From the NCBI GenBank assembly GCA_027592035.1, contig JAQCIK010000014.1, forward strand, positions 1 through 55,871: 55,871 nucleotides of DNA, in the 5' to 3' direction. This document shows, in pieces, positions 32,834 through 41,885 of the stretch. The DNA comes from Casp-actino8 sp001510455. GTDB lineage: Bacteria; Actinomycetota; Acidimicrobiia; Acidimicrobiales; Ilumatobacteraceae. Position numbers and translations under genes: made by a program. The notes under the pieces were generated by a model that ran no database searches, was not told the origin of the DNA, and saw nothing but the letters and a program-made list of their open reading frames with translations. Position 1 is the stretch's first letter, and every line of letters starts with the position of its first letter.

Positions 32834-35143
32834 TCAGCGGCCGGAACCTCGACCCGAAATATGATGCTCGCCGGGAGCCACGATGGTTTCGACACCCTCG
32901 ATGACAACTGTCGCAGGTATCGGTGTGGACACGTCGATGCCGTTCGTATCGACCCGCAGCGACAATCGACCCGAAGGTGTGGGGCACGAAGCTTCGACCC
33001 ATGTGAGTCGGCCGAGAGAGGGCTCGATGCGAGCCGATGCGAAACCGGGTTCGTCGGGAACGACGCCCAACACGTGTTGAACGACGTCTCGAGTGGGGGT
33101 GCTCGACCAACCGTGACAGCGCGTCCCTCCGTACCAGGTCTCACCGAACGAGGTCGCGCATCGAGTGAGCAGATCCTCCCAGTCGAGCAACAGGTCGGAC
33201 AGGAGATCGGCCCGACCTGCTGTGGCGAGCGCATCGTGCACCACGTAGCGAAAGAACGGCTGCGCGCGCACGACCTGTCGTTCGGTGTCCCACCACGGTT
33301 CGGGATGACCTTGATACAAATACACACCGCCCAATTCGGTCTCGGTGCCCGGATCACTCGGTCCGTCGGCACTCGCGAATGCGGCGTGTACGAGATTCTC
33401 CTCGTCGGTGATCACCTGCACGAGTCGGTCCCAGCGTTCACGAGGCGCCAGTTGACCGACGATCGCCGCCGACTGCCCGTGTTGTGACACCATCGGTCGC
33501 TGCGAGTCGCCGACCACCGAGTCGACGTACACCTGCCGACGCGGATCCCAGAAGCGTTCGAAGGCTTCGGTGAGTCGCACGTGCCACGACCGTGCCCACG
33601 CGGCCCGACCAGAATCACCCAGCCACTCACTCATCTCGGCGAATTCGAGAAGGGATCGAGCCCACAATCCTGCGATCGTCGAATTGGCGCCGTCACTGTG
33701 GACCGCACTCCAGTCGATGAGGACCCAACCCGGCATCTCGACCGGAAGTCCGGAGCGATCGGTCCGATCGGCGAACCAGCGCAACACACCTTCGACCACC
33801 GGGAGCAACGCAGTGATCTCGTCGCGGTCACCCACGTAGCGGTAGAGATTGTGGACCGAATGAATCCAGTGCAGAGCCCAGTCGGGAACGATCGACATGT
33901 CGTCGTGTTCGATTTCGCCGGCCACCGACATGGGGATCATGCCGTCGGCTCGCGGTGAAGCCGCCAGCACCGGATGCCAACGAGCAAGCGTCCAGTCGTC
34001 GTTGGTCGTGAGATCGACCAGTTGATGCACCACCGAGTCCCCGGTCCAGGCCCGCTGTTCACGGGTCGGACAATCGACGTACGAATCGAGGGAACTGATC
34101 GATGCCGTTCGTCGACCCACCGCGACGATCTCATCGAGGCGCAAATCCGAGGATCGGAACCCATGATCGCCCACGACCGGATGCAGACGCTCGACGATCG
34201 AGACACCGTGCACGGAGGCTCCATCACCGATCACCCGCACGCCGTGCACGCCGAACAAGTCGACCGATTCGACGGTTCGATGCGTTCCGTCGAGGGTCAC
34301 GAACAGCGACGAGTCGTAGGCCTCGTTGGCCGGTCGGCCGTCGTCGAGTCGTTCGGCACCATGGAACTGAACGGTCGTACCGGCCGGCCCTTCGACGTCG
34401 ACGACGAGGGTGCCGACGACGATACGGTCGGCCACGAACTCACCGGGAGCGGTTTCACGCAGAGCGATCGGTGTCGGGACGGGTCGTGAGGTGGGACGAC
34501 CCCCCCACGGCCCCACTGGGTAGGTGGGTGGTTCCTTGCGACCCGATCCACCGAACACGGTGGCGCGTTGCTCACGCACCAGTGGCCACGACTCGAACGC
34601 TTTCTCTCCGGCGATCCAGTCGGATGGAAGAGATCTGAGGTCGACGAGTTCGTCACCCCGTTTCAGGAGACTGAAACTCGGCGTGGCCGACCATCCCGAC
34701 AGGATCGTTCCGTGCCAGGACGCGTCCGACACCACGACGTGACCGTCACCGAGGTGGGCTTCGAACACCGCTGCTCCGTTCCGGAGATCGACCGAATCCG
34801 GCAACGGCATCGACCAGGCAGTTGCGTCGACGTCGGCCGTCACCAACAACGCGATGTCATTGCGCCCGACCCGAAGGAACGGCGCGATGTCGGCATCGTC
34901 CCAACGCATACGACGCGGATTGATCCGCACCGGCCCACGACCGACTTCGTGGCCGTTCACGTACCACGTGACCCGACCCACCACCGCCACTCGCGCCGGC
35001 ACCACGGCGGGTACACGTTCGAGGTCGAACGAGGTTCGCAGGGCCGCCGTCCGGCGCCGGGTCTCGAACTCCCAATTCGTCGAGCGATGGGGCCAGATCC
35101 AACGACCCGACCAGCGCCCGTCGGGAAAATCGAGTCGGGTCAC
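32834..35143 (-). CDS. glycoside hydrolase family 78-like (alpha-L-rhamnosidase)
   Basis: 769 residues, cytoplasmic in appearance (no signal peptide). N-terminal beta-sandwich domains (about 1-320) include WYVNGHEVGRGPVR. The (alpha/alpha)6 barrel starts with SLDSYVDCPTREQRAWTGD, the GH78 motif that carries the general-acid region; IVPDWALHW, GLPVEMPGWVLIDW, YGGTRCHGWSSTPT and VLGVVPDEPGF follow as usual. The enzyme would release L-rhamnose from glycosides. GTG 35143 is used (an in-frame TTG precedes it). It follows the SRPBCC gene by six bases, an odd operon context of acyl-CoA ligase plus glycosidase. Confidence 0.85.
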   Translation of the reverse strand: MTRLDFPDGRWSGRWIWPHRSTNWEFETRRRTAALRTSFDLERVPAVVPARVAVVGRVTWYVNGHEVGRGPVRINPRRMRWDDADIAPFLRVGRNDIALLVTADVDATAWSMPLPDSVDLRNGAAVFEAHLGDGHVVVSDASWHGTILSGWSATPSFSLLKRGDELVDLRSLPSDWIAGEKAFESWPLVREQRATVFGGSGRKEPPTYPVGPWGGRPTSRPVPTPIALRETAPGEFVADRIVVGTLVVDVEGPAGTTVQFHGAERLDDGRPANEAYDSSLFVTLDGTHRTVESVDLFGVHGVRVIGDGASVHGVSIVERLHPVVGDHGFRSSDLRLDEIVAVGRRTASISSLDSYVDCPTREQRAWTGDSVVHQLVDLTTNDDWTLARWHPVLAASPRADGMIPMSVAGEIEHDDMSIVPDWALHWIHSVHNLYRYVGDRDEITALLPVVEGVLRWFADRTDRSGLPVEMPGWVLIDWSAVHSDGANSTIAGLWARSLLEFAEMSEWLGDSGRAAWARSWHVRLTEAFERFWDPRRQVYVDSVVGDSQRPMVSQHGQSAAIVGQLAPRERWDRLVQVITDEENLVHAAFASADGPSDPGTETELGGVYLYQGHPEPWWDTERQVVRAQPFFRYVVHDALATAGRADLLSDLLLDWEDLLTRCATSFGETWYGGTRCHGWSSTPTRDVVQHVLGVVPDEPGFASARIEPSLGRLTWVEASCPTPSGRLSLRVDTNGIDVSTPIPATVVIEGVETIVAPGEHHISGRGSGR

Positions 35144-35149
35144 CAAGGA

Positions 35150-35614
35150 CTACTTCTCGACCGCTCGCACCAGGTTGTCGAGGGTCACTTCCATGTTGCG
35201 ACGATTGTGTTCGGCACGATCGGCGACACCACTCACGATCTTGCCCAACTTCGACGAGAAGCCGCTGCGATGGTCGACCCACGAATGAATGACCCGACAG
35301 CCCGAGGCAGTGGGTTCGACTTCGTACACCCAGTCGCACCAGTTCTTGCCGAACACCATCAGTCCGAACGAGAACTTGCGCGGCGCGTCGAAGTGGTTGA
35401 CTTCCACCATCGTCGACCACGACTTCTTACCGTTCGAGTTGCGACCCTTGAACTTGGCGCCGACGGCCGGGCCGGTCGCGCCTTTGATCCACTCGCCACC
35501 CTTGTTCTCGGGCGACCACTCCCCCATGCGGGGAAGATCGGTGACCATGGCCCAGACGGTGTCGACGGGTGCGGAGACATCCCGGGTGACGGAAACGAGT
35601 GCAGCCACGATCAC
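35150..35614 (-). CDS. SRPBCC (START-like) lipid/aromatic-binding protein
   Basis: 154 residues with the START/polyketide-cyclase signature: VSVTRDVSAPVDTVWAMVTDLPRMGEWSPENKGGEW at the N-terminus, FKGRNSNGKKSWS, and a long C-terminal helix (SSKLGKIVSGVADRAEHNRRNMEVTLDNLV). Such proteins bind hydrophobic ligands in a deep cavity and may act as carriers or cyclases. GTG 35614 overlaps the acyl-CoA synthetase stop (GTGA). Genes encoding such proteins are common next to lipid catabolism genes in actinobacteria. No catalytic residue is apparent. Confidence 0.85.
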   Translation of the reverse strand: MIVAALVSVTRDVSAPVDTVWAMVTDLPRMGEWSPENKGGEWIKGATGPAVGAKFKGRNSNGKKSWSTMVEVNHFDAPRKFSFGLMVFGKNWCDWVYEVEPTASGCRVIHSWVDHRSGFSSKLGKIVSGVADRAEHNRRNMEVTLDNLVRAVEK

Positions 35615-37332
35615 TCCCCGATGAGTTCTTTGCGCAATTCGCGCTTCAGGAACTTGCCACTCGCGTTGCGCGGGATGGCCTCGTCACGGAACCAGAGCTT
35701 CGACGGAATCTTGTGCTTGGCGAGCGAGGCACCGAGGAACGTGCGCAGCTCGTCCTCCGACACCGTCTTACCCGGCGCCAGCACGATGCAGGCCGCAACT
35801 TCTTCACCGAGACGTTCATCGGGGATGCCGAACACGGCGGCTTCGGCGATGGCGTCGTGACGGTAGATCACCGCTTCGACTTCCGAGCAGTACACGTTCT
35901 CGCCGCCACGGATCACCATGTCCTTCGCACGGTCGACAATGTACACGAAACCGTCCTGATCGATACGAGCGATGTCACCGGTGTTGAGCCAGCCGTCCTT
36001 GATGGTTTCGGCCGTCGCATCCGGGCGATTGAGATAGCCCTTGATGGTGATCGATCCCTTGACGCACAGGATTCCGGTGATGTTGGGATCGCGCGGGAGG
36101 TCATTGCCTTCTTCGTCGACCAACTTGGCCTCGAGCGTGGGAACGATCGGACCGCAGGAAGACGGCTTGCTCGTGTACCAGAGCGACGTGTTGGCCGTGA
36201 TGATGCCGTGCGTCTCGGTCATGCCGTAACCGGTGGTGGGTGTGCCCTTCTCGAGCTCCTTGTCGATCTTCTCGACCAGATCGGGCTGCACGGCGGCTCC
36301 GCCACCGCTGATCGCGCCGAGCGACGACACGTCACGCTTCTTCCAATCGGGGTGCATGATGAGTTCACGGCCCATGGTGGGCACACCCGAGAAGTTGGTG
36401 GCCTTTTCGCGTTCGATGAGTTCGATCGCCCGAGCCGGATCCCACTTGTACATGAGAACGACGGCGCCACCGACGAGCGTGGCCGGGTGCAGGATGCAGT
36501 TGCAGGCGGTGACGTGGAACAACGGCGTGGGCGCCATGAACACCGGCGACAGCGCGGGTGGGGCCGGCGGCGCTTCGGCCAGATCACCGGCGGCGACGGC
36601 CTTGGCGATTCCGGCCGATGCCGCACCGGTCATGGCGGCGATGTTCATCACGTTGTCGACCGAGCCGCGATGGTGGAGCTGAGCTCCCTTCGGGAATCCG
36701 GTCGTTCCCGAGGTGTAGAAGATGGTCGCATCGTCGTCGGGGTCGATCTCGACCGGTGGCAACACACCGGGGTCGGCGGCGGCCATGACGTCGGTCCAGC
36801 GCACACCGCCCGCCGGCAACGACCGATCGGTGCGCACCGCGATCACGGGGACATCGAACGAATTCGACATCTGGGTGAACCGCTCGAGACGCTCGTCGTC
36901 GACGATCAACATCTTCGGCTGACTGTCGTTGAGGGCGTACTCCATCTCGACCGGAGTCCACCAGGCGTTCATACCCACACACGCCACGCCGATCGACACG
37001 CACGCCCAGTAGGTGACGACCCACTCGGGATAGTTGCGCGTGGAAATGGCGACCCGCTCGCCACGCTTCACCCCGTTGTCGACGAGGAACTGAGCGAGTT
37101 TGCGCACCTGCGCATGGATCTCGTTGTAGGTGTACGACTCGTCTTCGTACACGACGTACTTCTTGTCGCCGTGAGCGGCAGTCATCTCCCAGACCACCCG
37201 CATGTTGGGTGGGGCGGCGGCGAAGGTCTTGACCTCCACTCCCCTCACGGTCGTGGTGGTGACGGCGAACGGAGAGCCAGGGCCCTCCAGTTCCTGGCGG
37301 GCGGCGATGTAATGGTCGATCACACCCCCCAT
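35611..37332 (-). CDS. acyl-CoA synthetase (long-chain/steroid ligase type)
   Basis: 573-residue ANL ligase. Motifs: FYTSGTTGFPKGA (P-loop), FSGVPTMGRELI, GYGMTETHG, GWLNTGDIARID, RAKDMVIRGGENVYCSEVE and the catalytic Lys in NASGKFLKREL. It differs from the other ligase in the window by an N-terminal extension typical of long-chain enzymes (AAPPNMRVVWEMTA). An Ala/Pro-rich insertion (about 245-265) precedes the acyl pocket. Start ATG 37332 is used; GTG 37323 is an alternative. It heads the operon with SRPBCC, GH78 and TetR genes. Confidence 0.9.
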   Translation of the reverse strand: MGGVIDHYIAARQELEGPGSPFAVTTTTVRGVEVKTFAAAPPNMRVVWEMTAAHGDKKYVVYEDESYTYNEIHAQVRKLAQFLVDNGVKRGERVAISTRNYPEWVVTYWACVSIGVACVGMNAWWTPVEMEYALNDSQPKMLIVDDERLERFTQMSNSFDVPVIAVRTDRSLPAGGVRWTDVMAAADPGVLPPVEIDPDDDATIFYTSGTTGFPKGAQLHHRGSVDNVMNIAAMTGAASAGIAKAVAAGDLAEAPPAPPALSPVFMAPTPLFHVTACNCILHPATLVGGAVVLMYKWDPARAIELIEREKATNFSGVPTMGRELIMHPDWKKRDVSSLGAISGGGAAVQPDLVEKIDKELEKGTPTTGYGMTETHGIITANTSLWYTSKPSSCGPIVPTLEAKLVDEEGNDLPRDPNITGILCVKGSITIKGYLNRPDATAETIKDGWLNTGDIARIDQDGFVYIVDRAKDMVIRGGENVYCSEVEAVIYRHDAIAEAAVFGIPDERLGEEVAACIVLAPGKTVSEDELRTFLGASLAKHKIPSKLWFRDEAIPRNASGKFLKRELRKELIGE

Positions 37333-37385
37333 CGTGGCCGATGACACACGTGTTCGGCAACGTGGGACGCCTCGTCGACCGGTCC

Positions 37386-39113
37386 TCAGCCTCCGTCGAG
37401 AACGGTCACCGACTCCACGTGCCACCCTCGACCGTTCAGACCGTCGTCGAGCCATCGACGAAGGGCCAACGTTGCCCTCACGTCGTCGGCGTTGTAGCGC
37501 AACAACTTCTCGGCCATCACCTCTCGATCGGGATGACCCGGATCACAGGCCATGCGATACCACAGGATCGAATTGGCCCCGCCGGCGTCATCGGCATCCC
37601 ATTCGAATCCGGAGAGCGGCGCCAGGTCTTTCAGCCCGAGCCGGCGGGTGGGCCAGAGGAAGCGCTTGGCCAGATCGTGCATGTCGACCCACCAGTCATT
37701 GGCGGGTAGAGCACCGATCTGCTCGACCGTCGGCACACCGGCGACGCCATTGGCACGGATCGACGCTTCCTTCATACGGGGAATCTCGGCGAATCCTCCC
37801 GAGTAGCAGTAGACAGCGATCGACCGACCTTGGGCGTGCGTGCGGTCGACCAGATCGTGCAGCCAGGTCCAGAACTCGGTGAGCAGGCGAGCTTCGGTCG
37901 TGGGATCGGCACGATCGTAAGAGTGGAAGGACAGGTATTCACCATCGCTCCACTCGTCGCCGGACGTGCGTTCGGAGATCCAGCAGCCGTACATGTAGAC
38001 CAGATCGTCGTTCTCGATGTCGAAATCGATCTCGACGTCGGCACGCGGGACGACGATCTGTTCGCTGTTGCGTTTGAGATATGGACGACCGTCGTCGCAC
38101 AAGAACACTCGAGCGGTGTCGATGTGAGTGGCGAGTTGTGAGTACGTCGGAACCGAACTCGACTCGACATGAAGCGGATCGAGGGCCGCCAGCTGCGGAA
38201 TCGTTTCCACTCCTCCTTCGGCCAGTTTGCGCACCGCGAGGACTCCGACACCTTGCAGCAACGAGACGTGCTGTTCGGCGACGAGTTCGGATTCGCAGAC
38301 GTCGTGCCAGCGACACGTCTTGCATTCGTCTCGATACACCGGCCGGGTGTGCGGACGTTCACCGTTGCGCATGGCCAACACCGCCGACCAACGCTCGTTC
38401 CATTCGCGTCGGGCCACGTCGAGCAACGAGTCCTTGCCGTCGTCGAGAAGGCGCCACGTGATGCCGAGCAACCCACCCTCACCGTCGGGATTGATCGTGC
38501 CTCCGACGGCGTCGATGTCGGGAGTGTGTCCGAGATCGGACAGGAGGAACCAGTAATGCGCCAACTGCAGGCCGTGGTCGGTCTTGGGCTTGCCGACTCC
38601 GAGATCGAGAGGAACCGCCATGTCGAACCATGGAGTATCGATCGTCGACACCGCCCACTGTTTGGCCTTGGCCGAACCCTCGAGCGGTTTGGAGTTCTTC
38701 ACGTCGACAGGGAGATAGGCCCATCGACCGTTCGGCATGGGCTGATCGCCGAAGCGAACGAGAACGTCGGGACGACCACCTCGATGACCGACCACCGGCA
38801 ACGACGCACCGATGATCAACCTGTCTCCGCGGGCCATGGCCGATGCCGTGGCCTGGTCGACATCGTCGAAGGATCGCATCGACGAGACACCGTGCCGACG
38901 CGACAGCTCGTCGAAGACCTCCGACTCGAAGTCGAGACCCTCGTCGAATCGCATCTGCTGTTGGTCGTCGACGGGAAGGAGCGCCAGACCGTCATACCTC
39001 TCGTTGCGATCGTTGACCTCACGATGGGCGCACCCCACCACGAAACGCGATCCACCGAGGTCGTCCGCCTCGAGCTGCGAGGAATCGAAGTGGTCAGCGG
39101 ACGACAAGGCCAT
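37386..39113 (-). CDS. TM0106-family protein: Cas4-like Fe-S nuclease plus DEDD exonuclease domain
   Basis: 575 residues. Residues 20-285 form a RecB/Cas4-like PD-(D/E)xK nuclease: Asp116, then Asp137-x-Lys139 (VDVK) and QLAHYW (Gln183). Four Cys (28, 264, 267, 273; C-x2-C-x5-C at the end) match the Fe-S cluster arrangement of Cas4/AddB. A helix-hairpin-helix-like stretch follows (LLQGVGVLAVRKLAEGG, 285-301). Residues 350-560 form an RNase H-like fold with DFDIE (Asp365, Glu367), Asp477/Asp480 and YNADD (540-544), fitting a DEDD 3'-5' exonuclease. Last gene of a four-gene overlapping operon. Function in repair or defence is inferred. Confidence 0.85.
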   Translation of the reverse strand: MALSSADHFDSSQLEADDLGGSRFVVGCAHREVNDRNERYDGLALLPVDDQQQMRFDEGLDFESEVFDELSRRHGVSSMRSFDDVDQATASAMARGDRLIIGASLPVVGHRGGRPDVLVRFGDQPMPNGRWAYLPVDVKNSKPLEGSAKAKQWAVSTIDTPWFDMAVPLDLGVGKPKTDHGLQLAHYWFLLSDLGHTPDIDAVGGTINPDGEGGLLGITWRLLDDGKDSLLDVARREWNERWSAVLAMRNGERPHTRPVYRDECKTCRWHDVCESELVAEQHVSLLQGVGVLAVRKLAEGGVETIPQLAALDPLHVESSSVPTYSQLATHIDTARVFLCDDGRPYLKRNSEQIVVPRADVEIDFDIENDDLVYMYGCWISERTSGDEWSDGEYLSFHSYDRADPTTEARLLTEFWTWLHDLVDRTHAQGRSIAVYCYSGGFAEIPRMKEASIRANGVAGVPTVEQIGALPANDWWVDMHDLAKRFLWPTRRLGLKDLAPLSGFEWDADDAGGANSILWYRMACDPGHPDREVMAEKLLRYNADDVRATLALRRWLDDGLNGRGWHVESVTVLDGG

Positions 39114-40404
39114 GGTCTTCGTGATACTTCCAGAATTTGGTGTGCTGAGCGTGACCTCGGCCCACCACGTCGTCGCGACCGAGGGCTTGATCGGCGGCTG
39201 GAAGGTGGGTATCGAGAGTGTGTCCCACACCGTCTCGGGTCACGAAGAAGCACGCCGATCGATGACGCGACGCCATCACACAGAGTCGGCCGGTCTCCAG
39301 ATCGAACGAACTCGGAACGAGAACTCCTGACAGCGGATGCACGGCGATCATGACTGGGCGTTGCAGACCCTGCCAGCGCTCGGGTGTGGTCACCCGAATG
39401 CCTCCGGACCCCCGAAGGTGAGACGGCAACGCTCGCTCGATGGCCGAATTCATGAGGTTGTGCGTCGAGGTGATACCGATGTCGTCCGGAGTGAGAGATC
39501 GTGGATCATCGCGTTCACCAGGCTCGGATGCATACACACATCGCAATTCGATCAACCGCTCGGCGAGGCGAGCCACCAACTCGGCGAGATCGGAATCGGG
39601 ATCGACCACTGCTCCCGACATGTCGGAGGGATGGGCAAGCACGACCGTGGATGACCTGTCGATCGCCCGAACAGCGCGATCGACGGGTGACTCGAGATCG
39701 AGAGACTTGGTCGGACGAAGGAACCGCTCCCCGGGAGCGGCGACTGGATCGAAGGCGAAGTCGTAGAAACCACGTACAAGTTCGACCGAATCGTGCGGAA
39801 GTCGCCAGCAGGTGTCGAGGAACAATTCGGTCGTGACCGCCTGCAGTTCAGGATTCGAGAGGATCACATCGGGTGCCGGTCGATGCGGTGCCACCGGCGA
39901 AACCTCCCATCGATCGACGTCGACCGACACGACCGGCGGAATCTGGCCCGGATCGCCGATGAGAACGAAACGAGCCGCGACGTCGCGCAGAGTGAGCAAG
40001 TCGGCCCAGGTCATCTGCCATGCCTCGTCGATGAACACCATGTCGTACGACTGGTCGTCATCGGTGATGGCCCACTTCGACACCGTTCCGACGACGATGG
40101 ATGCACCATCGGGAAGTGCCGTGCGATCGGAGGTCACGAATACGTTCGGGGGCAGTTCACCCCGGTAGCGCGACGACGAGAACCGTACGATGTCGGCCTG
40201 CGGATAGGCAGTAGCGATCTGCTCGCACAGGTCGTCGACCTGGTTGTTGGTCTGAGCAGCCACGACCACACGTAGTTCGGAGTCGACGACGGCGGCCAAC
40301 GATCGCACGAGGTTGAACGACTTGCCCGAACCAGGTGGCGCCTTCACCACGCACAGACGTCCGTCGGACACGAGGAACGACCGGAGGTCGTCGACGACGC
40401 TCAC
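39094..40404 (-). CDS. SF1 helicase (Upf1/Dna2-like), core only
   Basis: 436 residues consisting almost only of the helicase core. Motif I is APPGSGKS (22-29), motif Ia VVVAAQTNNQVDD, motif II FIDEAWQ (Asp126, Glu127), motif III IGDPGQIPP (149-157). CWRLPHDSVELVRGFY follows, then motif V TTPERWQGLQRPVMIAV and motif VI LCVMASRHRSACFFV. The N-terminal accessory and 1B barrel domains of this family are missing. GTG 40404 overlaps the upstream stop (GTGA), and the end overlaps the TM0106-type gene by 20 nt. In many relatives the helicase is fused to the nuclease; here they are separate chains. Confidence 0.87.
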   Translation of the reverse strand: MSVVDDLRSFLVSDGRLCVVKAPPGSGKSFNLVRSLAAVVDSELRVVVAAQTNNQVDDLCEQIATAYPQADIVRFSSSRYRGELPPNVFVTSDRTALPDGASIVVGTVSKWAITDDDQSYDMVFIDEAWQMTWADLLTLRDVAARFVLIGDPGQIPPVVSVDVDRWEVSPVAPHRPAPDVILSNPELQAVTTELFLDTCWRLPHDSVELVRGFYDFAFDPVAAPGERFLRPTKSLDLESPVDRAVRAIDRSSTVVLAHPSDMSGAVVDPDSDLAELVARLAERLIELRCVYASEPGERDDPRSLTPDDIGITSTHNLMNSAIERALPSHLRGSGGIRVTTPERWQGLQRPVMIAVHPLSGVLVPSSFDLETGRLCVMASRHRSACFFVTRDGVGHTLDTHLPAADQALGRDDVVGRGHAQHTKFWKYHEDHGLVVR

Positions 40405-41885
40405 AGATCGGCCTCGACCGACTCGAGAACGACTCCGTCGTCGTCGTAGGCCGCGTGTCGAGACGGCGGCGACAGAAGGAACGAGGTGATATCGCGGTCG
40501 ACTTGCACTCGAGCCGATCTGATCTTCTTGCGCATCAGGCCGGCGGGAACGTCGGGAAGCAATACAAGAGTGCAACCGAGCCACTTCGCATCGCCCGACG
40601 CCCACTCGTGCTGGGCCGACGACTTGGCTTTCTTCCATTGCGGAACGAGCACCAGACGACGTTCGTCGAGGTCGACGTCGGTCACCTGAAGACACATCTT
40701 CGGATGACCGGCAATGGTCAGCGTCCGTCCTGATTCGATCGTGGTGAGGTCGGGGTAGGTGTAGGTGGCTTCCCACTGATCGCCTGCAGCCGAGGTCACG
40801 TGGGCGATCACGCCCTTTCCGGCCGCCAACTCCTCCCGTTGAAGTTCGCGATCGCCGTGCACCAGCAAAAAACGCGCTTCGTCGTGATCGGCCACGCGAG
40901 CGTGATACGAGCCGGCCGCCGCGCGCGCATTGTGATCGGTGAAAACGTTGGGCCAGAACGGAGGCTGACCGGCTGCCTCGTTCATGGCTCGTTCACCCCA
41001 CGCCACGTAGAACGACTTGGCACTGGACGCCACGAGTTTGGTGAGGCCGACGTTCGATCGTCGGCGGTCGGACCGCAGCAGGGTGATCGCCGACGCGGTG
41101 AGCTTCCAACGACGTTCGAGTTCGGCCGCCAGCACTTGGTGAATGGAGCGGGCCGTCGCCTCGGAACGGCCGTCGCTCCACGACGACACCAGCGGCTGGA
41201 GGTCGCGCCGTTCGGTTTCGGGTTCGACCACAGTCGACACCGACAGGCGTTCGGCTTCGTGCGCGGCGGCCCAACGGTCGTCGCGTGAACCTTCCGCTTG
41301 CAACCAAGCCAACAGGTGACCCACATGTGACTGACGCACGGGTGACGTTGGGAACACGTATGCCGAACGCAGAGCATCGGTAGCCGTAGCGACTACTTGC
41401 TGACCCGGTCGTTGCGCCTCGAGAAAGAGCGCGTTGCACAGGTTGCCGAGTGCTCGTAACGAGACGACATCGGAACGTTCCCAGCGTGTACGCGCATAGG
41501 CGGCGGCGAGGAACTGGATCATCTCGAGGTGAGTTGCTCCAGGTAGCCAGAGTTGACGCAACGACTGTGTCTGGAAACCTCCTGGACCGGAAGCGTGCCA
41601 CTGGGGATGTCGAAAGTGGCGCAAGAAGATGGGGGCGACATCGATCATCATGTCGGCCACCAGATCACGGTTACGAGCTTCGGGAATCGTGACCACGGTC
41701 GGGCCCTCGGCCAAGGTTCCGACAGCCAGGCCCCACGGGCGGGATTCGCCGCCCATGCGGAGAAACGCCGCAATGAGAACATCGTCGTCATCGGCTAGGT
41801 GACGATTGATCGCGGCCCCGCGCTCGGTGGGCCGGCCGATGTGCCAAGCGTGGATACGGCGGATGGTCTCGAGATCGCCGCTCAC
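40401..41885 (-). CDS. unrecognised 494-residue protein of the helicase-nuclease operon
   Basis: No family recognised. The first 110 residues hold RIHAWHIGRPTERGAAINRHL and WGLAVGTLAEGPTVVTIP, suggesting a beta-rich domain. The middle (about 115-340) is helical, with VFPTSPVRQSHVGHLLAWLQ and a Trp-rich FYVAWGERAMNEA. Residues 345-450 look like a beta barrel (GVIAHVTSAAGDQWEATY, then TLTIAGHPKMCLQVTDVDLDERRLVLVPQW), as in the accessory 1B domain of Upf1-like helicases. It could therefore supply the domains missing from the adjacent core helicase. GTG 41885 and the stop both overlap neighbours (GTGA), so strict co-expression is expected. Confidence 0.75.
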   Translation of the reverse strand: MSGDLETIRRIHAWHIGRPTERGAAINRHLADDDDVLIAAFLRMGGESRPWGLAVGTLAEGPTVVTIPEARNRDLVADMMIDVAPIFLRHFRHPQWHASGPGGFQTQSLRQLWLPGATHLEMIQFLAAAYARTRWERSDVVSLRALGNLCNALFLEAQRPGQQVVATATDALRSAYVFPTSPVRQSHVGHLLAWLQAEGSRDDRWAAAHEAERLSVSTVVEPETERRDLQPLVSSWSDGRSEATARSIHQVLAAELERRWKLTASAITLLRSDRRRSNVGLTKLVASSAKSFYVAWGERAMNEAAGQPPFWPNVFTDHNARAAAGSYHARVADHDEARFLLVHGDRELQREELAAGKGVIAHVTSAAGDQWEATYTYPDLTTIESGRTLTIAGHPKMCLQVTDVDLDERRLVLVPQWKKAKSSAQHEWASGDAKWLGCTLVLLPDVPAGLMRKKIRSARVQVDRDITSFLLSPPSRHAAYDDDGVVLESVEADL

